DNA of 64,000 bases, taken from contig JANVFP010000016.1 in NCBI GenBank assembly GCA_027919835.1, positions 310,001-374,000 of the forward strand, read 5' to 3'. The position numbers and the translations under genes are program-made. Below, in pieces: positions 33,469-44,929 of this stretch (its first letter is position 1; every line of letters begins with the position of its first letter). The DNA comes from Lentinula raphanica. Taxonomy: Eukaryota > Basidiomycota > Agaricomycetes > Agaricales > Omphalotaceae. The notes beneath the pieces are model-generated. The model made no database searches, was not told the origin of the DNA, and worked only from the letters and a program-made list of their open reading frames with translations.

Positions 33469-33910
33469 TCACTTTTCTTGCCTATGCATGCTTTTCTCGG
33501 CCTTCCCAAAGGTACAAAGAAGTCGTTCCTCTGGCTTAAAAGGACTAACTCTCGGTTCACGTCCATGAGCCTCTATAACGAAAGGCTTCTTGTCTTTGTA
33601 ATTGGCCGCCTTGTCCTGTTGAAAGACCCTGATATTCAACATGCGATGCAACACTGGGTATCGGGCCCGTAGTACTCACCGCACTGAGATAAAACATACA
33701 TACTTCGGTTCTGGGGGTGGTAGGCTGTTTGGGCCGCAGGAAACTCTTCACCCTTGCCAGTGCGCCATTGGATTCCGGCCCGGGCAGGGGGGACGAGCCC
33801 GGGCTTGTGTTGACGGGAGACGCATTGGAGAAGTTGGCCAGGCTTGCAAGGAAAATTGGTAGAGCGACCGCCGCGACGACGAAGACGCGCAAAGACATAT
33901 AGGATATCAT
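33469..33910 (-). CDS. Small secreted protein
   Basis: Two exons, 33910-33704 and 33615-33469, with an 88-nt GTATGT...CAG intron in phase 0 give 117 residues. The N-terminus is a signal peptide, MSLRVFVVAAVALPIFLASL preceded by MISY (a second ATG at 33898 gives a tidier signal). The mature part starts near NASPVNTSPGSS, is proline/serine rich, then basic (SFLRPKQPTTPRTE) and ends in a charged region with one cysteine. No known domain. A TATA box lies about 160 bp upstream. A secreted effector-like or surface protein is possible, but this is inference. Confidence 0.5.
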
Positions 33911-34702
33911 GACGAGCAGTTTCTGTTTCGGGTTGTAGTGAATTTTGGTGTCGGGGAGTTTACGTAGAGACCAGCTCTAAGAAGCTCAGCGAACGGTGAG
34001 ATGTGTGTGAGAGCCTAGGGAATGAATGCTAACGGGCGATGGGGGGTTCCAGCATTTTTTCCCGTGTTTTATACCCTCCAGTTTCAATTGATGCTAGGTG
34101 AGAACTCGTCAATCTCTGCAAAGGTGTGATCAAGTGGATTCCTGTGGCATCTCGATTAAACTGGATGAGGCTGTAAACAAAAGGGCTAAGCGTCCTTACA
34201 TTGTCGCCTTTGGCATTTACCCTCAAGTTTCACTTCTGAAATTTAGGATTCTCCGAGGAACAGAAGAGTAGAAAACTGGTTTCATGAATACATACATGCA
34301 TACCAGCCACAGGTAGCCTTGGATTGCAAGGGAGTATGCGAATGGGAACGTCTTCGAAACAAGACGTACTCCCTTCAGAGCCCTAGCGAAATTATCCTGG
34401 CGTGGGCCGTGAGGCTGTATCGAAATAAGTATAAGTTCAGGGTGACTGTGATCAACTCGAAACTCTGTTACCATTTGTGGTTCTAGCGTACTCCAAAAGA
34501 TCATGATGGTCGTGTGCTGGTTGGTGCTGGTCGTGTGAGGCTTTATTTCCTGAGTTTCAGGAAGTCCATTGGCCAAGCGATATCCCCAATCTATTTCTCC
34601 GAGGTTTGAGGGTGACACTAGGTGACACTGCACAGAACAAGGCTAGCGCCTACAGGCGCCTACTGAAGTACTAAACGCCTGGGCGCTTCGGCACGGTCCT
34701 CG
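33911..34702. other. Divergent intergenic region
   Basis: About 790 bp holding the promoter of the small secreted protein (-) and of the small coiled protein (+). A 136-codon open stretch on the minus strand (34223-34633) begins without ATG and shows no motif, so it is not called. Confidence 0.4.
34067..34073 (-). promoter_or_regulatory. TATA box
   Basis: TATAAAA on the minus strand (34073 to 34067), about 157 bp upstream of the ATG at 33910, in a GGGTATAAAAC context. Confidence 0.5.
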
Positions 34703-35310
34703 ATGGACGTCATCGCTGGAAGCGTCAGTAGGTGAAGGCAGAATCGTTGTCGTCATCCAACGCACCAGAACGCACCTTGTCTGGACACCATGACCATCAC
34801 AACCATAGAGCCTCCAGTTCTGTCCGTCCCAGAAACGAAGTTTGTCAACGATCCAAGTTCTTGATTTCGAGCTTGAGGCTGACTATGCTGTTATACCCAG
34901 GGAAGAAGCTAACAACAGCTTGCTAGAAATCGAATCAGCAGAGACGAGCTATAATTCCATCTGCAACCAAGCTTTGCAGGCCATCGAGGCTTTCTTGTCC
35001 GACCCCGAATTAGATCCAGTGATTAGAGAAAAACGTGAGTGAAATGGCACTGGAATCATTTGCGCTTGACCCTCGTTCATTCATCATAGTACGGGTTCTG
35101 TTACCGAAGATAGCGCAACAAAAGGACAAACTCATGGCACTAATATCGCAGGCACAGGACACACTCGACACGGACGACGACGATGGAGATATGGACCCGG
35201 AGCTTATCGTAGAATATGAGCAAACCATCAATGAATTTACCCTGATAACCGGAGAGTTAAATCAGCAGCTGGAGCTGCTAAGTAAGGTCATGAAACAATC
35301 GCCACGATGA
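34703..35310 (+). CDS. Small acidic coiled protein, unknown function
   Basis: Three exons fit exactly by phase: a tiny first exon 34703-34731 (MDVIAGSVS), then 34841-35034 and 35090-35310, giving 147 residues. The first exon is needed because the main frame has no ATG and an in-frame stop upstream. The protein is acidic and largely helical: LDFELEADYAVIPREE, ALQAIEAFLSDPELDP, then LPKIAQQKDKLMALISQAQD with a DTDDDDGDMDPE linker and ELNQQLELLSKVMKQSPR. Heptad-like spacing suggests coiled coil. No family recognised. It is convergent with the Utp8-like gene. Confidence 0.55.
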
Positions 35311-35443
35311 GGGAGGTGGAGGAGGGTGGAGGCCTGTGGCAGCTAGGATAAGGATTGTTCGGATCTGGGCGAAGCGCATGCAGTGTCTTGCAGCGTGCAC
35401 GAAGTATATTTTGCAATGTACACATATAAACATCTCTTCCGCA

Positions 35444-38201
35444 TCATAGCGTCAGCTCTTCTAGCTGATACAAGCCAATAGCTGCCCCCGCTTGCTCATG
35501 GAGCAACTTTTTACGCTGTCTTCGTTCCGAAGGTGAAATCTGAATGCCTTCTTTTGCCGCTTTTGCCTCCTTAATCGCTTTAGCTTGGGCTCTGGCGAAA
35601 AGCTCCAGAGGCCCGCGAAGTTGCTCCGTTTGATCGATGTACCGAATCTCAGGATCGATATGAGACTGGATCCGTTTGAGAATTCGATAAGTGGATGGTG
35701 TCTGGATGAGGTTGAGGAAGGAGGTGTCGATGAGGCATTGTAGGAAGATTGTGATCTACGATACAAGATCGTCATCAGCATTTCAGTCAGAAAGGACTGG
35801 AAGGATTATCTTACCTGCAACATCGTAGGGATATCCGTCTGATTGTCTTTACCCTCCGGCTTGGTGATATATATTCCAAGCTCGTTCTTCTTCAACGCTT
35901 TATTCGACGGCAACAGCCGCGCGTCACGTCCAGCCCATTGACCTATCCAGTTATCAAGCACCTCCAAGAGACACACAACGTCGTCAATATCGGATAAATA
36001 TCGACGAAGTGCAGCTCGAAGAGGGATCGGGGAGAAGTTGTATCGCAGGATGAGGTTGAAGAATGTTAATAACGAAGGTGTGCTGTCGTTCAAGTCAGGT
36101 GTTGTGTCGACCTGCATAGCATCGAGAGAAGCGGTTCGTAGGGCATGACGGTGCCGTGCTAAGACGAAGCATAGACATTCGACGATTTCGACTTCACGAA
36201 GATCCGGCACTCGTGTAAATGCTAGAGAGATTGAGTTCTGTATCTAGCCATCAGCAAGAAAGTAAGAAACAGATTCACATTATGACATACCCAGTCATTA
36301 CGCCGTAGCAATACAGGCAGAATGCCAGCATCTATCATTCCAGTGCTGATAGCCTTCTTCTCTAAAAGATGTTGCACGATCTTGTTTGAATACACTATTT
36401 TGCGTGGATTCGCTGGCTGCGTAACAATGTGCAAAACTTCCTTTGTGAAATTATAGCCATACACCGGAACAGAGTCAGGCTATACGAAGTAAAGATCACG
36501 ATGAGTACGACACGAATGATCCAGGGATAACGGACGTACAAGCTTATCCTTCGAAGATGTCTCCTCGGAAAAGGTCCGCTTGTCCCACTCAAGAAATGCA
36601 TTATCAGCGTTCTCAGGAAGGTTTCTCTCTATTGCCGTCCGCATCTCGGTCAGCACCTTAGTCCTCTCCACATCCTGCATATCATCCGGAACATTACTGC
36701 TAGCCAGCCATTTTGACGTAGCTGTTGCACGGCCAAGGGCATTGGCCAAGGAAGATTTCGGAGGCACCGTCACCGGTAATACCCAAATCGAACTGCTGGC
36801 TGTTGACGACTGATTTTGCGACTGACGACGTTCGGATGGGGGAGGTGTCGGGGAAAGTATCAGTAGAACGTTGGAAGACGAAAGAGCGCCGACCAGGGTG
36901 ATCGATACGTGATCACCGGGTAGATTGGGCGGAAGTGGGAACGTCCGCGATGCTAGAAGCACAGAGAACGACAGGTCCCAAACCAGCAGTGCAACCTCTT
37001 TCTTTGAACCCGAGCCTGTCAAACCTGCGAGCAAGACGTGCGAGGATCCTAGTGATGTTATGGAAATTTCAGAGTTATTGGACGACGCGAGGAACGACAG
37101 CGAAGACAGTTGAGTGTTCTCTAGTGCTTTCAGGTAAATCGAATCATCTGTCGGCTTCAACTCATACGACGACCAGGTTCCGTCTTTCACTGGTGAACAG
37201 AACGTGTCAGTTTCTGCCCAATACTTAAGCATAAGCAAGCAGGAGCACTCACGTAGGACGCTGAAAAAACCTGTTTCGTTGAAGGAAACGTCGGAAATTG
37301 CCTGAAAACATATAAGACGACAGTAGGAATTCCAACAGGAGCGACGAACCTTAGCTTTGACAGGTAACTCAATATTCCCTAGTTCGTGGAACTGGTCTTC
37401 TGAGTCGAGAGCGAGAATCCGGATCCGAACATTTGAATCGGACGACACGATCGAAACTATGATAGTCGTGGTGGAAGGACCGGACTTTGCAAATATACAG
37501 TTTTTCGTTGAGAACACATAAGTTTTGACCACTTCACATTGTAGTGCATATGTAGCTCGGACTTGAGAGTCGCCTCGAAGAACAGTCACATCGCCTTCCT
37601 GAGAGGTCACCACCAGCCGCTGTTCCTCATCGATATACATTCCAGAAATCTGATGCGGCAGCTACCTTGCATATAACAATGAATGAATGGGGCCACAGAG
37701 GAAAGATGTCAATGGAACGCGTACTGCGACCGTTTTTTTCTTCTGCGCTGCCCGATCAGCGACAGAGCTGGATAGATCCTCCTTCCACATCCATATAGTG
37801 CGATTTTGCTCGTTTTCAGAGATGTCAGGAGAGGAAGATATAGCTGCGTAAGTGGTGCAGATATGATTCACGCCTTGCAACTGGCTATGTGTAACCGATG
37901 GACAAGAGAACGTCGTGGTTGGGCCCAATGTATGTGATATGATTGGATGCAAGGTTGAGAGCTATGCAGCTGCGTGTAAATAGCGGCTTTTTGGGATAGA
38001 TGATACAAACAAACGTACGTCGGAAACATGAACACCATCACCTTGGGCAGCAACAGTGATATAGCCTTCTGAGCTTCCGCGGGCTCTATGATGTGAGGCA
38101 AAGACGGGGGACAAGGTTTTAGAGCTTTGAGGTGGTTTTGAAGTCTTCTTGCTTGCTGTATGGCTGGATAATAGAAACGGCTCGCCTACAGAGGCCTCCA
38201 T
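35444..38201 (-). CDS. Probable Utp8/NOL11-like nucleolar protein
   Basis: About eight exons from ATG 38201 (MEASVGEPFLLSSHTASKK) to TGA 35446-35444. The N-terminal half reads as a beta-propeller: LHPIISHTLGPTTTFSCPS, RTIWMWKEDL, LVVTSQEGDVTVLRGD, HVLLAGLTGSG, EVALLVWDLSFSVLLASRTF. The C-terminal half is helical, with ILPVLLRRNDW, LLTFFNLILRYNFSPIPLRA and LRRYLSDIDDVVCLLEVLDN, ending LHEQAGAAIGLYQLEELTL. This layout fits Utp8/NOL11, members of the t-UTP complex that supports rDNA transcription and early ribosome assembly. The match rests on architecture and local patterns, not on a signature residue. Other propeller-helix proteins remain possible. Start 38201 is the first ATG of a continuous first exon. 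Confidence 0.55.
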
Positions 38202-38420
38202 GTCGACGTGACTGTCGTCGAAAAAAAGAAAACTAGACGTGGGAAACTTTTCTTATCAAACATTGACTTGTAATCTAATCTTTGAGTCTCAGGCCTGAGG
38301 CAACAACTTTGAACCATCGGAACTGATAGGAATCGACATAATTCCGGCGGCCCAAGCCAAAATAATCAGTAAGGCCGGCCAGCGGCAAAGCCCGCTACCC
38401 ATCAATTATCATACATTAGC

Positions 38421-40061
38421 CTAGTTTCGAGATAAATCGAGTGGGACAGTATTCTTCCAACGACAAAGAGAATTTCTGCAGTCATGTCCTATCTTCCACT
38501 CGAACGAACCCCATGCCAAGTCACTCTCTTTCGGCAGACCCCGTCGTCCACTCCAACGATATGTCGCACACCACCGTTGTCCCAACGATCGTCTCCACAA
38601 CCGAGGACAAGCCTCTGCGCATGGCACTGGGAGTAGCTCCGTTGACTCATACGTATCGAACCGACTTGCCAACACATCCATATAATCGTCGGGCATGTCA
38701 CTGCCATAATTGCTCATTTTGAGCACAATACCTTCTTCGACTAGACTCGGATACAGAATGGTGAAGGTTTGTCGACCAACCAACACACATTCTGCGGTGC
38801 TATATCCTGCCAGCATCAACGGTAACATGTAATCGTCGACACTTTCTGTGATCGTGATCTTGAAACCCTGTTTGAATGTGTAAGACAGTGCGAGGGGTAG
38901 GCAAACATGGCACCTTTTCTGTTGATAGTTGAGTGGTCCCGTTCGACCACGGTCTCCAAATTTTTCTCCCAGCATTTCTTCCATCGATTCCCAATGTACA
39001 GTTCCACTCCTTTATCAGTACACGCTGCAGACCCAACCGACAGCCAGACGGTACAACGATGTTCAAGTTCCTTGGTACAAAGGTAGACATTGGATCCACA
39101 ATGCGGTAGGCGACGGAACCCGCTATTCTGCCTTCAAACGTGTCGATGACATCCACGAGTTCTAAACATTGGTTTCGAGGAAAGAAATCTGAAAGTACAG
39201 ACGTCAAGCGTGCCCTGTAGAAGTACTGAACCCATTTGCGTGTTTCCCAACTGCAAGATGCGAAGTTGAACAAAGTTGCAACGCCCATTGATGAGAACAC
39301 TGCCCATCGAAGCTCATGGGTCGCCCAGAACACCTGAGTTCGTTGAACCGGAGCTAGGGTACTGTGGTTGATGGCTGTGTAGGTTGAAACAGATCAGGAG
39401 GGATGACCGTCGGCAGCTGTTTAGAGAATAGGCCAGGTAGCGTTCTGTCTTCGTGCACGTAGCGATTTACAACCAACCTGGAATTTAAGTTAAGGCGTGT
39501 ACCACATACCCATTGTAAAGGTTGAACATACCATTCCACAATGACCTTAACTAAACGCCAATCCCAAAATTGCATGTCGATTATACCGTCAAGGTCATGT
39601 TTGAAGACTAGGATATTACCGCGCATGCCTGGGAACCATTGGTTTTCGAACGGTACTGTTTTCTTGACCAACAAGATATTCCAAGCCGACTTCGTCATAC
39701 GGGGCTCAAAGATGATAGTGAAAGGGTTCGACAAAGCTGTAGTTGCATCGACGGGGAAACGGTCTATGTAAAACCGATTCGCACCACACGACCGTATACC
39801 GGGACCGGCCGATGTCCACAGATACATCTTCATGTCCAGGTCATCGATTGACTTCCAGGTGGAGATATTGACATCAACTGGCACATTTACGAGGCGTGCA
39901 TTGTCACAAGCAGTGCCTAAGAAGAAAGCTTGGACAGTGTGTCCATATAAACCATCCTGAAAACAAGTGAACAAAGTTATAAATCGTGGCGTGCAGGAAG
40001 CTTAGCAGACCTTCTTCATGAGCATCACACGATTGTTAATGTTTTCGACATCGCTAGGCAT
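38421..40061 (-). CDS. Unrecognised protein family, member 1
   Basis: Starts at ATG 40061 with a 17-codon exon (40061-40011); exon 2 (39956-39532) is 425 nt; exon 3 begins at 39477; the gene ends with TAG 38421. Motifs shared with member 2 at 62311 are SIDDLDMKMYLW, NRFYIDRFPVDA, GIIDMQFWDWRLVKVIVEW, YFYRARL, GRIAGSVAYRIVDP, ITITESVDDYMLPLML and YSTAECVLVG. Cysteines and tryptophans near the C-terminus (CRNSLCRW) are also shared. Exon 2 has exactly the same length and phase in both copies. Between about 39400 and 39320 the intron is uncertain; the best fit is a phase-0 intron from GTCATC to CTCAG. I know no function for this family. Confidence 0.65.
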
Positions 40062-40659
40062 GGTGCGCAGCGGTGAGTCCCAAGCAGACATTGAGATAGA
40101 CAGTAAGGTGATGTTGTATGTTAAATGAGGATTAAGACCTGGTGGACAAGACACGGGAAAACATTTCCTTGCCACTGTTTTTGAAGGTGAGGAGTAGAAA
40201 GGACATCCGATTTTTCGGTGTCCGATTGCTTCATCTTCCGACGGACATTAGCACCAGCAGCCTGAGACACAAGAGTACGGCGGGAGCGGTCGGAGGTCAA
40301 GGCACAACGCCCCAGAGGAACTACCAATTGAAAAAAAAAAATCAAAATCAAAAATATGACCACGAACTCCCACGTTTTGCGAAAATAGGAGTGCTTCAAT
40401 GCATCTCACCGACCACAACATGCAATGCTTGGGAAAACACAGCCGGGCAGGTCTTTGAAACACCTCAGAGTTTCTCTAAGTTCACTCTGTAGACTCTCGA
40501 ACAAATAAATAACACATCTATATAATAAAGATCACATATCGGTAAAATAAATAAGAAATACGTGTAATAAATAGAGCAAAAATAATGGACGCTTGGAATG
40601 TAGGTAAGTCATCATGACAGAAAGGCCAGTAGCAACGTTACAAGCCTTCGAGTAGTGCT
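40062..40659. other. Intergenic region
   Basis: Between two minus-strand genes. It includes an A-run (about 40327-40337) and AT-rich sequence at 40500-40590. No gene supported. Confidence 0.4.
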
Positions 40660-42118
40660 TCAGAAAATATTCAAACTTGTACAGTTGAAAGACATACCTT
40701 TCTTAGCTTTCTTTCCTGCAACCTTCTTGAGCTTCTCGTCTCCTCCACTCATTGCAATGTCTTCATCGGCCGGAGTGTCGAGGACAAGGTCAAATGGAAG
40801 GTCTTCATTGGATCGTTTGTGGTCTTGATCCCCAGTAGAGCTAGAAGCTACCGGGGACCCTTTCATCAATCCGGTGAAATTGACGACAGTGTTGGAAGCA
40901 GTCGCATCCGTTGCATTACCCTCTTCTTCTTTACCACGACGCTCAGGCAGGTCAAGAATAACAGGAGTGGGGGGAATCACGTCTCCTTTATCAATGACTT
41001 GGATGCTGCTTGCAGTCAACTGGTATACCTTTTGCGGGACATGTTCACATAAGCAATATGTATGCAGATTTGAAAAGTCTGACATACTGTTATGCGGTTG
41101 ACACGATAGACATGCATCGTTGCATGAACGAGCACAATAGCGCCGGGGACAAGCCACCGATAGGTATCTTGTGGAAGAATAAGATTGCCTTCAGGGTTAC
41201 GAATGTTGAGCTGAACCGCTTTGGAGGAGCTATGGTTGAACCATGGCCCGCCATAACCAGGAAGCACAGAGCATGGGTACAAGTCTCCGACATGAGGAGC
41301 TGCAGCTTTGTAACACATCAGAAAACGTAATGAGAACCAGAAGAACGGGGCATACGGGGGGGTATGTTACTGCCACTGGCATGCGGATTGATGTTGTTGT
41401 TGTGGCCGTCATCGATATCGTCGATGTTGACTTTACACCTAGGAATCGGAGTGTCTTTGCTAACCTGTAGGAATGTTCAGTCGCACATGGGATGAATAGC
41501 CTTTGCTCACATACCACATAGAGAGGCTTCGTGACAGCAAAGATTGTATCTGCACGCCCATTAGGCTCAGATGCTTTCGCGAACCTCTTCGTATGACCCT
41601 GGAAGAAGGCGTCAAGTCATGATCATCATATGAGACATGTTAAACATCATACGGGACTGTCACCATCTGCAGCCATTACGCTCAACAGCGTCACGACCTG
41701 GTTGTGGAAGATAGCATTGATCCTCGGGGTGCAGAGGTAGGAGCAATCAGAGGGATGGAGTCCTTCACGCGAGTACTATCGTTGATAGGCGCAAAACCCT
41801 GAGGGTGTTTTCATCAACAATGATAGAGCATTCAGAGCAGATACGCACCTCGTCACTGTTACCAGTGTAGCTGCCCACTGGATGGGCAACATATCCAGGG
41901 GCGATCTGACCGATGAAGTTGAAAGTACATTCGCGCCGGTCAGGGCCGACAAACTTCTCGCTGTCCTTGAAACCATCTACCTTCTTGAAATGGACGCCAA
42001 GGTCCACACGGGCCAAACTGGTAGGGTTGTTGCCGATCTTTGCCTGGATCATGGTGTCGTAGACGCCACCAGGCATCGTGCTGCGCTGAAGCATTTCGCT
42101 AGTGACGATGATAGACAT
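40660..42118 (-). CDS. Unrecognised multi-exon gene
   Basis: Starts at ATG 42118 just behind a TATA box. Exon 1 runs to about 41851 (MSIIVTSEMLQRSTMPGGVY ... SYTGNSDE). Exon 2 (41775-41653) reads SREGLHPSDCSYLCTPRINA and NQVVTLLSVMAADGDSP. Exon 3 is GHTKRFAKASEPNGRADTIF, then VSKDTPIPRCKVNIDDIDDG, AAPHVGDLYPCSVLPGYGGP and DTYRWLVPGAIVLVHATMHV. The last exon is acidic then lysine-rich (KLKKVAGKKAKK), which could be a nuclear signal. The final bases may be followed by another short exon, since GTATGT follows the lysine cluster. No domain is recognised. Splice phases are consistent, which supports a real gene. Confidence 0.55.
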
Positions 42119-42165
42119 GAGATGAAGTAATGTGATGGGGAAGAAACGCTCTCAACACGTTCAGC

Positions 42166-42172
42166 TTTTATA
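42166..42172 (-). promoter_or_regulatory. TATA box
   Basis: TATAAAA on the minus strand, about 48 bp upstream of the ATG at 42118, inside GGGGTATAAAAGC. The position suits a strong core promoter with a short leader. Confidence 0.55.
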
Positions 42173-42717
42173 CCCCAGCTAACCTATACCAACCCAACGC
42201 TCCAGTATAGTAAAATACGTGAATGCATAGCGTGAGCCTAGCACAACAAGTCAAACCAACGTGTTACGCCGACGTTTCAAAATCGGTCTGTGAAGTTGCA
42301 CTGTGAAACGAGCGACGGTGTCTCTGCAATACAGTACCGCTGCGCAAGACACGAACTAACCTGATAGCCAATCTTGCCCAACGGGCGTTTGAAGGGCGTT
42401 TGAAGGAACGTTAGTGAAAACATGTTAGATGTTCAGCATCACCGAAGGAAGGAAGGAAGGAAGGAAATTACACGGCTCCATCCCGATGAGTCGAAGTCAC
42501 AAAATCCTAAATCTGGCATCAGAAGTCCACCATTCACCCGGTCAGTGATGTCCCGGATTTGAGATAGCCACATAGCTCTTCCTACGGACATTTGAGAAAT
42601 TACAGCCACAGGTTTGGAAACATGTAACACCCCTATAGGATAGAGGATGGAAGCAGATGGAAGCTCCAAGGCAAAATTTCGAAGCAGGTGGCAGAAAATT
42701 TACCCCAGATCAAGACC
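42173..42717. other. Intergenic region with GGAA microsatellite
   Basis: About 545 bp between gene and inverted-repeat element. A (GGAA)n tract of about five units lies at about 42445-42466. No gene is supported. Confidence 0.45.
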
Positions 42718-42949
42718 TACATCAGGAAAAACACTCTAGGCCTAGGCAACTGTGAGTATCTTTGAGGCTCTCTAGAGGGCCTACATGCTTGGAAGAGCTA
42801 GAAAGCACTGAGGAAAATGGGCATTTCTTAGGCAACCTCAAAGAAATATACTTTAATCTGAGAGCACTTCAAGAAATGGCTAATTCCTAGAGACTCTGAA
42901 AGTGCCTCAATGGCCTTGGCTGCCTAGGTTACCCAGGTCACTAAACTGC

Positions 42950-43030
42950 TTTGTGGTGCTTTGAAGTGCTTTGAGGATCTTTGAGGATCTTTGAGGATCT
43001 TTGAGAGTCTTTGAGAGTCTTTGCAAAGCT
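42950..43030. repeat. Left-arm array of ~10-bp repeats
   Basis: About eight units of a 10-bp motif, mostly CTTTGAGGAT or CTTTGAGAGT, in tandem. The inverted counterpart lies at about 43503-43655. Confidence 0.7.
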
Positions 43031-43502
43031 TTGTAGCAACTCTTTAATATCAAATTCAATGAAGAAAACATCATTCAAATAGGGAATTAGATAAGTGCAT
43101 TGCAGAACTTTCTTAATCTAGAAGATACATGCATTAACAACTCCAATTGACAACTTTGACAAGATCTTATTTCAATGGCATATTTGGCCTGCCACCGTGA
43201 ACCATGTACAATCAAAAAGTTTGTCACCTGGTCAAAACACATATATAGCTATATTAACTACATATCTACATGTTATATATGTTATCATATCTCAATGAAG
43301 GACTTCATATATGACATTTATAGATTAGATTCCCTATATAATTTGATAATTTAGATAGTACATTACAAATTCTTGTAATTATATAAGTCTTATGTAATAT
43401 AATAATTAGAAATTACATAATACTAGAATATAAAATAAAATAAAATAGAATGTAATGTAAAATAGAAATAAGAGGAATCAATTGATTTTTATTCATATTA
43501 TT

Positions 43503-43655
43503 TGCTTTTGAAAGCATCCCAAAGCACCTCAAAGATCCTCAAAGACACTCAAAGACACTCAAAGATCCTCAAAGACACTCAAAGACACTTAAAGATCCTC
43601 AAAGACCCTCAAAGCACTTCAAAGCACCTCAAAGCACCCCAAAGAATATCTCAAG
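43503..43655. repeat. Right-arm array of ~10-bp repeats
   Basis: About fifteen units of a 10-bp motif such as ACTCAAAGAC, CCTCAAAGAT, CCTCAAAGCA in tandem, the reverse complement of the left-arm motif. Confidence 0.7.
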
Positions 43656-43791
43656 ACTTTCAGGTGGCTGAGAGTGCCTAGGATTTGGGGGTATCTCTGC
43701 AGGCTTTGGGGGCTCCAAAGCCTTGAAAGGCTCTAGGGGGCCTGAGAGCAGCTTTGAGTGGCTGAGGGCTCAGTACATTTTTCCTGATGTA

Positions 43792-44413
43792 AACTTACTT
43801 GATAACCAAACATGTCCAACAGTCGATACAAAACCAGTTCGTCAAAACACGTAGGAGCTGTGCAACAGCGATGGGCTGAAGCCTCGAAAACCTAAATAAG
43901 GCATGAGAGATACTTCATACTCACCTGCTCAGTTATGACCAGAATTTCTATAGTCCATGATATATTCCAACGCACATGAAGAGTTCAAGTTAGAACGTAC
44001 CATTCGTAGATTGGAAGTAAGTACGTTCCTATGAATTTACAAAAGTGGTATGTGAAGACCAAAAGCCATCCGTTGGAGGATGAAGGAGTTCAGTGAAACA
44101 CGTAAGACCAGTCTCAATTTAGTTGGAGGATCCAGAAACGTCGCAGCCCACGCAGGAAGCACGAGCCGAAGATTCTCTACTCTGCATTGACCAAACACCT
44201 GAATTTTCAGCAGTGAGGTTTTGTAGGTCTCTATGTGAGGAAGATGAGAATGTTCGTGGATACAGAGTCAACGATATGGCTCGGCGGGCAGGAGAGTGAT
44301 GAACTCACATAGCAAAAACCAAACACCTTTCCAGTCGCAATCACCAACATGGGGAGAGTCACTAGCACCAATCGCTTCCGGCATGTATTCAGCAGCGTTT
44401 ACATTCAAAGGGC
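43792..44413. other. Region without a secure gene
   Basis: About 620 bp between the inverted-repeat element and the RecQ fragment. No coherent coding or repeat structure was found. Confidence 0.35.
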
Positions 44414-44705
44414 TCATAGCTCAAAAGACACTGTTTCAAGACGTGCCAACTGGTCCGCACGGTATAGATCACCAAATATTGATTTGAGAGCGCCGCTGTC
44501 TTTGATCTTCTCCGGAGACACATAGAGAAGACTGGGTTTGGGGTAGCCTCTAAGTCGTCTCATAACCTCGCCGTGATCAACTGTTTCCGAATTCCAGACC
44601 AGAACATCAACATCCTTCGGTTGAAGAGCATCCACATGGTTGGTCATGAGAGATAACAACGGCGAGACAACGATAGTGACACCCTTGGTTGATCCTCCGG
44701 CGGTG
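44414..44705 (-). pseudogene. RecQ-type helicase fragment
   Basis: On the minus strand an open stretch codes TKGVTIVVSPLLSLMTNHVD and later PSLLYVSPEKI and YRADQLAR. These correspond to motif Ia (SPLLSLMxDHV) and motif Ib (LLYVTPEKI) of RecQ DNA helicases. The Walker A part expected upstream and the DEAH box expected directly after LAR are missing; instead the frame ends after LETVSFEL. So about 97 residues of a helicase remain. Agaricomycete genomes carry many RecQ-like fragments in repeat-rich regions, so this is probably a relic. Confidence 0.65.
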
Positions 44706-44929
44706 AGTAATAATCAATCACAGACTAGTAATATGCCAACCTGGACGAAATGCGTACCCGATACCTTCCAAAGTCACGGTGTCCACTTTTGGGTCCAGGG
44801 ACTTTCGATATTGCTCGATCAAACGGTTGTTGTCATGTTGTGCAGAAAGGACAAACTGGAGAGAGGACCCTACGCATCGATCTCTGACCAGTGACTACCA
44901 ACATACTCCGAGTCTAGTTCAGACTTCTT

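Larger units (their letters stand above)
42718..43791. mobile_element. Inverted-repeat element with AT-rich core
   Basis: The two ends match in opposite orientation: TACATCAGGAAAAA at 42718 and its complement TTTTTCCTGATGTA ending at 43791. The outer TA on both sides could be a 2-bp target duplication. Further in, both arms share CTAGGC and glycine-codon-like CTCTAGAGGGCC/ GGCCCCCTAGAG patches and then arrays of a ~10-bp motif (CTTTGAGGAT/ CAAAGATCCT), again in opposite orientation. The centre (about 43050-43490) is extremely AT-rich. No ORF is present. It looks like a non-autonomous DNA transposon with long, internally repeated arms. Confidence 0.6.

Noticed and set aside
34223..34633. 136-codon minus-strand open frame
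   Set aside because: No ATG at the start, no motif, and it lies in a promoter region between divergent genes.
39320..39400. Frameshift or 29-nt intron in unknown-family member 1
   Set aside because: A ~75-nt phase-0 intron from GTCATC to CTCAG keeps frame, so a lesion is not required, though the junction is unproven.
43503..43655. Possible CRISPR-like repeat array
   Set aside because: Units are about 10 bp with no spacers, the organism is a fungus, and the array is one arm of an inverted-repeat element.
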